Origin: a virus
IMG/VR virus record: IMGVR_UViG_3300043464_000631
Span: 1-62,546 of that record
Length of the DNA: 62,546 bases
Reading direction: 5' to 3' (one strand)
In this document: positions 58,301 to 62,546 of the stretch, piece after piece
Numbering within the stretch: the first letter of the stretch is position 1
Layout: the number at the start of each line of letters is the position of its first letter
The notes under the pieces: generated by a model
What the model was told of the DNA's origin: nothing
Seen by the model: only the letters and a program-made list of their open reading frames with translations
Databases searched by the model: none
Translations under genes and position numbers: made by a program

Positions 58301-58858
58301 GTGCTTGCTCTTGCTGCCGGTATGCCGGTGTCGAAGGACAACCCGTTGGCTACGCTTGAGGGCGGACCTGCTCGCGGGTTCATCAACACACGCCGTGAGG
58401 CTTCTGCTAGCATGCAAGACGCGGTGACTATCGGTACGTCCAAAGAAACCCCGGCATTGATGCAGTCTGCTGTGGAAGATTACATCTCCGCTCAACGCGA
58501 TGCCTACGAAGAACTCACCAAGTACGCCAATGTGGCTAGAGCCGCTGGTCGCATGGTGGGTAAGTCGGAAGCTGAGTTGACTAAGCTGATCTACGAATCC
58601 TTGAAGAAGAACAACGGATTCCCAGATGAGCAAGCAGACAGGATGAGCAAGGGACTTCCGTTCCAACCGACGATGCCGCGTAACCAGACCACGTTCCTGA
58701 AGTCAGCCATTGACCGGGCACTTGGTAATCAGCGTCAAACCACTGAAATCTCCCGCGCCGCTTTCGCGGAGCGTAGGCAGCAGATGGAAGCGCGAAAAGA
58801 GCAAGTGCTCAGTCTGCTCGAAGATCGGATCAAATCGTACAAACCCGAACAGCAATAG
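52388..58858 (+). CDS. Giant virion protein with HEIVH metalloprotease-like motif (2156 aa)
   Basis: A GTG start at 52388 follows GGAG. The order along the protein is: a hydrophobic, Gly/Ala-rich region (about residues 195-330) that looks able to insert into membrane; repeats of the type PRGPxSTL (about 437-545); an acidic/Pro-rich stretch; HEIVH at residues 925-929, a zincin signature, in TLHEIVHAKGAA; long helical stretches with further hydrophobic segments (about 1740-1810); and a basic C-terminus. No lysozyme or transglycosylase motif was found. Large podovirus ejection proteins carry enzymes that help DNA enter, so an ejected zinc protease is a reasonable idea, but the third zinc ligand is not identified. 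Confidence 0.7.
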   Translation: MNEIDRIQQAIQRARAAQDLEAVAELEGLLTQARTQAALQAPAFNAQQGFKLEPMAQEDITRNRERYFANQAKEQADIAASEQVGLTDIGRRGLSGTVEAAPSGVTGAAQLGTGAYLGEARDTAQGMIRTDPGTVEGLTRTIQGVSNPFSTLVGMFTPEKAPEQLQQAGQANLEETLAIRQKNAEEIAKLKQAYMAEGGSEFAADLAQGVGGSLTSVAPLAGAAIVGGVTRSPAAALIAQRTLSILPATQAYADSYAEYKAQYPEASEEDAQKYAMSMASIEFGVESMIPGGAGGLAGTGLKQAAGAVASRTAREGLTEGVTEITSQVAQRELAPALAPQTPEDALYNVGLATTAGTVLGGPINTVGVATERAGLTRAQRVEQQRLAEAKQAEERLLAEIAARDRATAEGIAAQKAAEAQAQAAVDAAMPQSVRDNLLVPRGPVSTLEGRGGLSFLQAPDLGAPQGPSSTLLDASRIQEELAGPASPFLPRAEGVDLTTPRGENSTILQPTEANLGQPRGPVSVLPGQAPQAALGLDTPRGEATPLTEMSRLQARQQDQASQIEVLTQERDAISAKETPLTRKERSRIKTLNKEIGRLAISQEATARAINEEAARPQVTQDVPLGDLARTQLPRLPEPPAPQPTTTVQPQPQMPPVEAPRPVSEATMAPDPGTRSTVTLSKRAWDNMSQDQKNTWLQKYDLASTEGRQVVLTGKPIPFAPMAPAPRQAAEPTTQPPAAPIVREDVIDLETGRVTGEQTAEVGVPVNDTQRQELENFFNDVKANRSVNLPSDQQAAFARIMNVQVPPEQRKATPLRQALSRARTAWDALAGVKAAVRMGADPKIERYDRLIDSLTTEDMKNVGFTLLQPETEARTPFQRALKDDPKELQTKGSHEVDPATGRDEVTIVGDGYARRDGTATVETTLHEIVHAKGAAAIRAVQEGRETDPAIVRAVNNLNDARLKLREAIPKKGLTPDEKSAVEYATTDVNEFHANTMTNPLVQSALKKESLWEPVKNAIRILLGVPRSQKSLLDEVLDASYSLVDAINKRDAGTRTEATTPDTGARRATVQEGTPPRSQRAQAGLPEARQAKAQPLRGTVNFTTVQGWRNGLGVSKDLFGDLFTGLMTSTRGVGTEVKVAERLRDGAKQETDLIVEAFLNRVRSVIDKTNPREESRKSINDRVMNYLRGNKAALDEVSGEVREVRAILGNKEFREAIDSARSEIDNLTKRIGQEIVRAYQGRPMPEAMTKKLQTLKNGLGIYMTRVYEAFIDRKYGADLLQKYEAGDETARDVLKPLLDRLTDQTAFLGENLDNAERVAKMENDALAAQGRKPTQKPWSSANWEKVSDIKLETMYRDLIGSASGLPREQMFNELRQWFNDNVGNATDKKAASQKTAMRIVRDILLTNSTNTPMAQFWRKMRTDDRALKDLEDVPTDVRKALGEVKDPFLRAAFTMSRQTAVVASLAQNNTLMEYSPQLFKPQAERVQGVHDFRIPNNPLAYGKLAGMFTDKNTHDFIVGSTEIYGADSLTELADLATKFRSGEDYIGAVGAYVLRKGMALSQMQKFVGIVFNHGAAVLDFAGIPSFIIGRGNVDPSTLKSAVSVAKQLVGTQFRKKYSDETRRIMSLGIIDPALTRIDEQVDQAMRETELRQKLRKGTATYDVIKGFATSTFNLIRDARAFAENIPKVANYLNNERFLRKAFPDLSQKEIERLAVEKTLRTEINYSMVPKMVRLTESLGVGYVVSFMWESYRTGFTNHIEAIREIRSGNPTMRQLGIQRLVGSTVGLASMSYLYGTVLSGMVGALELDDEWDELMRYLGWHQQGQNRGILGISDDLTVTSADFGRMDGMDVYSATWRSVAQMLGQFAEGDDEGAIETAKATAEATASAFVGGAPLGTLAINTAAGRESKNFFEKEFPGLYDNFKASAGEVFGDSAATNIVDFLAAVTAAYTPGSFKQGLRGLGAAEREEGTPTVLALAAGMPVSKDNPLATLEGGPARGFINTRREASASMQDAVTIGTSKETPALMQSAVEDYISAQRDAYEELTKYANVARAAGRMVGKSEAELTKLIYESLKKNNGFPDEQADRMSKGLPFQPTMPRNQTTFLKSAIDRALGNQRQTTEISRAAFAERRQQMEARKEQVLSLLEDRIKSYKPEQQ

Positions 58859-58873
58859 GAGGTAACTAAGTAA

Positions 58874-59890
58874 ATGGCTATCGGTCAACAGGTGACGAAG
58901 CCGGGAATGGGATCGGGGGCTCCGGCCCCCCTTCCCTCCGGTGGTATGCAAGGGACTAACACGGGGTACGTTCAACCCGGCTCTCAGTTCTCCCAGCAAA
59001 ACATCCAACGTAATGCTCAGCAACGGGTTCCGTTCCAAGGTCAGTTCAACGGCAACCCTCGTGGTGCGAATAACATGGGTAGGCGGAACAACAACCCCTT
59101 TGGGTTCCAAGGTCAGGGTATGGCTCCCGCTTGGTCCCAGCAAAATAACCTTGGGCGTTATCGTCCCCCGACGATGAATGGTATGGGTGGTTACAACTCG
59201 AACCAATGGAATGACATGGGTGGGATGGATTACAACCTACCGGGTTCGTACGGCAGTCCGCTGGGCCAAGGTCAGTTTGCACCTATGCCTCGTCAGTTCC
59301 AACAGTTCATGATGGGTGGTATGGGTGGTGGGTTTGGCGGGATGGGTCTAGACCGTATGCGCCAGCAGCAGATAGCTGACTTTGGTATGGGTGGTCAAGA
59401 GTGGTTTATTCCCGGCCCAGACATTGACTTCCTCACCGGGAATCGCTTCAGAGGCGGTGGGCTTTACCCTGACACGAATTTCCTCGGTGGTGGTGGCAGC
59501 TATGAGGACTATCGTAACAATTGGCAAGGCAGTAACAGATTCGCAAATGGACAGTTTGGCACGACGCAAGTTATCCCCGGTGAGGACATCCCGCTCTCAG
59601 AGGAGGAATGGAGAGCGAGCCAAGGTGGCGGAACACCCCCTAGCTATGATGAGTGGAGGGGCGGTTTCGCGACCGATATGATGATGCGTTCTCCTGAAGA
59701 AGACGCCGCAAGAGAACAGGGTTTCCGAGATCGATATAACGAAGAGTTTGGACAGCAAGGCGGTAGCATACCCCCCGGCAAAGACGGCCGCCCCCTGATG
59801 GAACAACCCCAGCCTGCGCCTACTTGGGATAGTCCTTTCAATAGGTCGTACAACATGGCTGCCCTTCGTCAAATGATGGGTGGTGGTTGA
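58874..59890 (+). CDS. Low-complexity Gly/Gln/Asn/Met-rich protein (338 aa)
   Basis: Starts MAIGQQVTKPGMGSGAPAPL; nearly all of the protein is Gly, Gln, Asn, Met, Pro and Arg with GGMGG, FGMGG and NNMG repeats and few hydrophobic residues, so it should be mostly disordered. Codon use matches the virion genes. It lies after the giant virion protein, so it is probably packaged; function unknown. Confidence 0.65.
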   Translation: MAIGQQVTKPGMGSGAPAPLPSGGMQGTNTGYVQPGSQFSQQNIQRNAQQRVPFQGQFNGNPRGANNMGRRNNNPFGFQGQGMAPAWSQQNNLGRYRPPTMNGMGGYNSNQWNDMGGMDYNLPGSYGSPLGQGQFAPMPRQFQQFMMGGMGGGFGGMGLDRMRQQQIADFGMGGQEWFIPGPDIDFLTGNRFRGGGLYPDTNFLGGGGSYEDYRNNWQGSNRFANGQFGTTQVIPGEDIPLSEEEWRASQGGGTPPSYDEWRGGFATDMMMRSPEEDAAREQGFRDRYNEEFGQQGGSIPPGKDGRPLMEQPQPAPTWDSPFNRSYNMAALRQMMGGG

Positions 59891-59948
59891 GACATGTTGT
59901 TCCCCGCTTCGCTTAAGTAAACACCTAAACTAAAGGAGAGAAACAAGG

Positions 59949-61013
59949 ATGTCCAATTACGATCAAATCTTCCCGGAGCCGGCACGAGGGACTCGCCCTG
60001 TCCCCATCTTGCTGGTCGATCCGGCAACTGGTGAGGCTTACGCAGCAGGCGGCGGCGGGGGTGGGGGTGGAGACGCTTCTGCTGCTAACCAAGTCACGGG
60101 TAACAACACTCTTGCAACAATCAACACCAAGACTCCAGCATTGGGTCAGACTACAGCGTCTGCTTCTTCTCCGGTGGTCATCGCCTCGGATCAGTCAGTT
60201 ATTCCAGTCAATCAGGCGGGTGTGTCGGCCAGCGGACCTATCACTGCCCTCAACGGAGCCGTACCTCTTGCTCTTAACGGAGCAACAGGTTTTGCTGTGG
60301 ACTTGCGTGGTACGTTCACTGCCACGGTCACGTTCCAAGGCACGATTAACGGGACGGATTGGTTTACGGTAGCGGTCCTTCCGGCAGGTGGTAGCGTCAA
60401 TGTCGCTTCTGTGACGACTGCTACGGCGGCTGGTGCTTGGGTTGGCCACGGCTCTGGTTTTGCTCAAGTGCGTGCAATTGCCACAGCGTTCACTTCGGGT
60501 ACGATCAACGTCACCGTCCGCGCTATGCAAGCTGCGGGTATTGTGGCGACGATCCCCACAGGTGCTACAACTCAAGCAGTCTCGGGTACAGTCACTGCTA
60601 ACATCGGCACGGGTTCTCTTGCTGCTGGTACTAACGCCATCGGCGATGTGGGTATCCAGTACCGAGGTAACGCTACGGGTGCCGGCTCAGGCACTAACTT
60701 TGTAGCCGCTGGCTCCACTAATGCCGCTGTGCTCAAGGCTTCAGCGGGTCGTCTCCTTGGGTTTGTGTTGACCAACAACGCGACAGCAGTTCGATACGTC
60801 AAGTTCCACAACAGCGCCACTACTCCTACCGCTGGTACGGGTGTGGTTCAAACCTATGGTATTCCTCCCAACGGAGGCACTATCACACTGTCTGTGCCGG
60901 GTGGTATTGGTTTCGGTACAGGTATTGCTTACACAACCGTTACCGGCGCAGCAGCCGCTGACGCTACAGCCGTAACCGCAAACGATATTGTTGGCACCTT
61001 TCACTGGGCTTAA
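59949..61013 (+). CDS. Beta-rich structural protein (354 aa)
   Basis: A Gly-run (about residues 34-42), then Ala/Thr/Val-rich beta repeats (VSASGPITALNGAVPLALNG; GTFTATVTFQGTING). The body looks like an Ig-like or fibre-type beta domain, frequent in phage appendages. It lies in the tail/lysis end of the late block. No exact family recognised. Confidence 0.68.
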   Translation: MSNYDQIFPEPARGTRPVPILLVDPATGEAYAAGGGGGGGGDASAANQVTGNNTLATINTKTPALGQTTASASSPVVIASDQSVIPVNQAGVSASGPITALNGAVPLALNGATGFAVDLRGTFTATVTFQGTINGTDWFTVAVLPAGGSVNVASVTTATAAGAWVGHGSGFAQVRAIATAFTSGTINVTVRAMQAAGIVATIPTGATTQAVSGTVTANIGTGSLAAGTNAIGDVGIQYRGNATGAGSGTNFVAAGSTNAAVLKASAGRLLGFVLTNNATAVRYVKFHNSATTPTAGTGVVQTYGIPPNGGTITLSVPGGIGFGTGIAYTTVTGAAAADATAVTANDIVGTFHWA

Positions 61014-61030
61014 TAAGGAGATACACACAC

Positions 61031-61300
61031 ATGGCTACCAAGACTGTTGATATGTTGCTCGAAGTTCGTGACGTTGAGGGCGTTGTGAATGTTACCCACC
61101 CGGCTATTGGTTTTACCGAAGACGAGGGTGTTACTGTTGTCATCCCCATCGGGTACATTCCCCCGCTCGAAGAGTCCCCTATCGCTGATCTTCGCATGAC
61201 GCTGATTCCCCAAGCACAGCCGGTCTTCCCGACCGCCTTGATCTCTCGTGTCAACGATCCCGAAGCTGGTACTAGCACCCTGACCTTCTCTTTCGAGTAA
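61031..61300 (+). CDS. Small beta-rich protein (89 aa)
   Basis: Starts MATKTVDMLLEVRDVEGVVN; mostly beta. It follows the structural protein by 17 bases, behind AAGGAG. No family recognised; perhaps a partner of the gene before it. Confidence 0.62.
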   Translation: MATKTVDMLLEVRDVEGVVNVTHPAIGFTEDEGVTVVIPIGYIPPLEESPIADLRMTLIPQAQPVFPTALISRVNDPEAGTSTLTFSFE

Positions 61301-61329
61301 GCTCTCGGTAAAAGGAGGGTGCGATAAAG

Positions 61330-61959
61330 ATGGAAAGATACCCAATACCCTCCAACATGGAGGGACAAGGAGTACGTAACCCGTACTCGCGACTGAACAC
61401 AATGTTCAATCCGAGGTTGCTTGCTTCGGATGCAATGATGGCAGCACTTCCCGGCCCCGCTGGAGCGATAGATCGGTTCACCGGAAACCGGATCAGGAAC
61501 TTCGCTGACAGGATGACTGGCGGAACAGCGGCTCGTAACCAACGCGAGTACGATGCGTACATGCGCCAGATGATGAGGGACGATCCCGGTAATCAAAGCT
61601 CGGGTTTGTTTAGTCGTGCGCGGGAGTTCTTCGGGAATCTTGGTGGAGGGGGAGGTGCCCCCGCACCTTTCCTTCCGTACCAACCAAACTCCCCCGCGTA
61701 CAACCCAGCGCAAGGAGGCATGCCCCAGATGTGGTGGGAACAACGCCAAGGAACTGGCGGGGATATGTACGGCTCCGGTCAAGGAATGATGCGTGGTCCC
61801 GCTACGGGGCCTGCCCCTAGCTTCGCTTCTGCTCGTAGTCGTATGGCCGGTGGGGACGGATTCTCACAGGTCATCCAAGGGGACGCTGCTCGCGATATGA
61901 TGAACGCAATGAAGCTCAATCAACGCGGTACGTTCCAGCGACACGACAACGCCTTCTAA
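61330..61959 (+). CDS. Low-complexity protein (209 aa)
   Basis: Starts MERYPIPSNMEGQGVRNPYS. Rich in Gly, Arg, Met, Pro and Asn with little fold signal, much like the 338-residue protein (MRGPATGPAPSFASARSRMA). Probably a virion protein. No family recognised. Confidence 0.6.
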   Translation: MERYPIPSNMEGQGVRNPYSRLNTMFNPRLLASDAMMAALPGPAGAIDRFTGNRIRNFADRMTGGTAARNQREYDAYMRQMMRDDPGNQSSGLFSRAREFFGNLGGGGGAPAPFLPYQPNSPAYNPAQGGMPQMWWEQRQGTGGDMYGSGQGMMRGPATGPAPSFASARSRMAGGDGFSQVIQGDAARDMMNAMKLNQRGTFQRHDNAF

Positions 61960-62011
61960 GGCCGGTAGTTAACACATAAGCACTAACACACACAGGGGAG
62001 TGTAAATACAA

Positions 62012-62293
62012 ATGGATTTGTCACCAACGTTGGTTGAAGGAATTATCCTGTTCGCACTAGCTGGCTTGTGCTTTTGGCTGTGGTGGCTGAAGGGACGATT
62101 CGAGGAGATCAAGGATCAAATGCACGAGCTAGAAAAGAAACTCATTGCCGAGTACGCCTCTAAGGCAGACTTGAAGGAGGTCGTGAGAGAATCGCTAAGC
62201 CCTTTGAAAGAAGCTATTTCAGAACTAAAGGGGGACTTAAAGGCGACAATCGCGGCCATTGACGGGTATAAACGATGGGGGCCACCGGAATGA
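62012..62293 (+). CDS. Small membrane protein, holin candidate (93 aa)
   Basis: Residues about 8-26 (VEGIILFALAGLCFWLWW) form one membrane helix; the rest is a charged, coiled-coil-like cytoplasmic or periplasmic tail. The stop overlaps the start of the Rz-like gene (ATGA). Its position just before the spanins makes a holin the best guess. It has only one clear membrane segment, so other small lysis-associated proteins cannot be excluded. Confidence 0.6.
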   Translation: MDLSPTLVEGIILFALAGLCFWLWWLKGRFEEIKDQMHELEKKLIAEYASKADLKEVVRESLSPLKEAISELKGDLKATIAAIDGYKRWGPPE

Positions 62294-62546
62294 TTCCACC
62301 CACCCTTCCAAACAAGTACGTGATGCTGGGGGCTGGGTTGATCCTAGCCTTCGGCTTTACCTTCTCGTACGGATATTACAAAGGGGGTGAGCAAGCGGAG
62401 GAGAGATTTAACGAAAGGCTCCTAGAAGCCAACGAGAAGCTCCTAGAGAGCGAGAAGGCTCTGGCAAGGGTAGCGTCAAGGAAAGCGTCGGAAGACGCTC
62501 AGAAGCTCTCTCAGGGGCGTTTAGAGGCATCAGAGATACGGAGGCA
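62290..62546 (+). CDS. Inner-membrane spanin (Rz-like), N-terminal part across the genome join
   Basis: Starts MIPPTLPNKYVMLGAGLILA: an N-terminal membrane helix, then a coiled coil. The gene is cut by the window end and continues from base 1 to the stop at 224 (117 residues in all). Its ATG overlaps the stop of the holin candidate. Confidence 0.82.
   Translation, partial: MIPPTLPNKYVMLGAGLILAFGFTFSYGYYKGGEQAEERFNERLLEANEKLLESEKALARVASRKASEDAQKLSQGRLEASEIRR
62420..62546. repeat. Terminal direct repeat, right copy (assembly overlap)
   Basis: Identical to 1-127. Trimming one copy gives a 62,419-base circle with the spanin reading frame intact. Confidence 0.95.

Overview
The window is a complete, circularly assembled genome of a tailed double-stranded DNA phage. 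Its first and last 127 bases are identical, and an inner-spanin (Rz-like) gene runs across that join, so the true genome is about 62,419 bp. I see no integrase, no repressor and no phage RNA polymerase. There is no tape-measure or tail-sheath gene. The head set is an N4-gp56-type capsid protein with a large portal, followed by tubular-tail-like proteins and a 2156-residue virion protein. This fits a strictly lytic podovirus-type phage of a Gram-negative host, since it has a two-component spanin, an o-spanin lipoprotein and a GH24 endolysin. Several small accessory proteins (a phage ABA-sandwich-like protein, a NinX/DUF2591-like protein, others familiar from proteobacterial phages) point to a proteobacterial host, perhaps a betaproteobacterium; that is inference.

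Layout: two divergent blocks leave a gene-free region at 30716-31473. The leftward block (30.7 to 0.5 kb, minus strand) starts with about 28 small accessory genes. It then carries a T7-like replication and nucleotide set: primase-helicase, a 3'-5' exonuclease domain, a DNA methyltransferase, a family-A polymerase domain, a probable ssDNA-binding protein, a B12-dependent ribonucleotide reductase, a 5'-3' exonuclease, dUTPase, T7-endonuclease-I-like resolvase, ThyX and a second DnaQ-type exonuclease. Several HNH endonucleases are interspersed. Most genes overlap by 1 to 40 bases and are probably translationally coupled. Within this block, a tRNA-Gln(UUG) is followed by about 430 gene-free bases full of hairpins and ending in an intrinsic terminator: a candidate large structured RNA.

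The rightward block (31.4 kb to the end and through the join to 0.4 kb, plus strand) starts with a few small early or middle genes, including an orphan LigA domain-Ia protein. It continues with a fibre-like protein with YadA-like repeats, a membrane-anchored endolysin, terminase, portal, scaffold, capsid, decoration, tail and ejection proteins, low-complexity virion proteins, a holin candidate and spanins. The two blocks converge on a bidirectional hairpin terminator at 411-470.

Control: excellent host sigma-70-type promoters (TTGACA, 17 bp, TACAAT or similar) lie at 31404, 32256, 33391 and, inside the scaffold gene, at 41461. Two of them share an identical 16-mer across spacer and -10. Weaker matches face left at 9739 and 19886. 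The phage therefore seems to rely on host RNA polymerase.

The least ordinary items are the structured RNA beside the tRNA, the DNA polymerase split into separate exonuclease and polymerase genes with a methyltransferase and two small genes between them, the HEIVH metalloprotease-like motif in the giant virion protein, the 24-bp hairpin repeats at 25.9-26.0 kb, and a 13-base perfect complement to the 16S rRNA tail at 36370.
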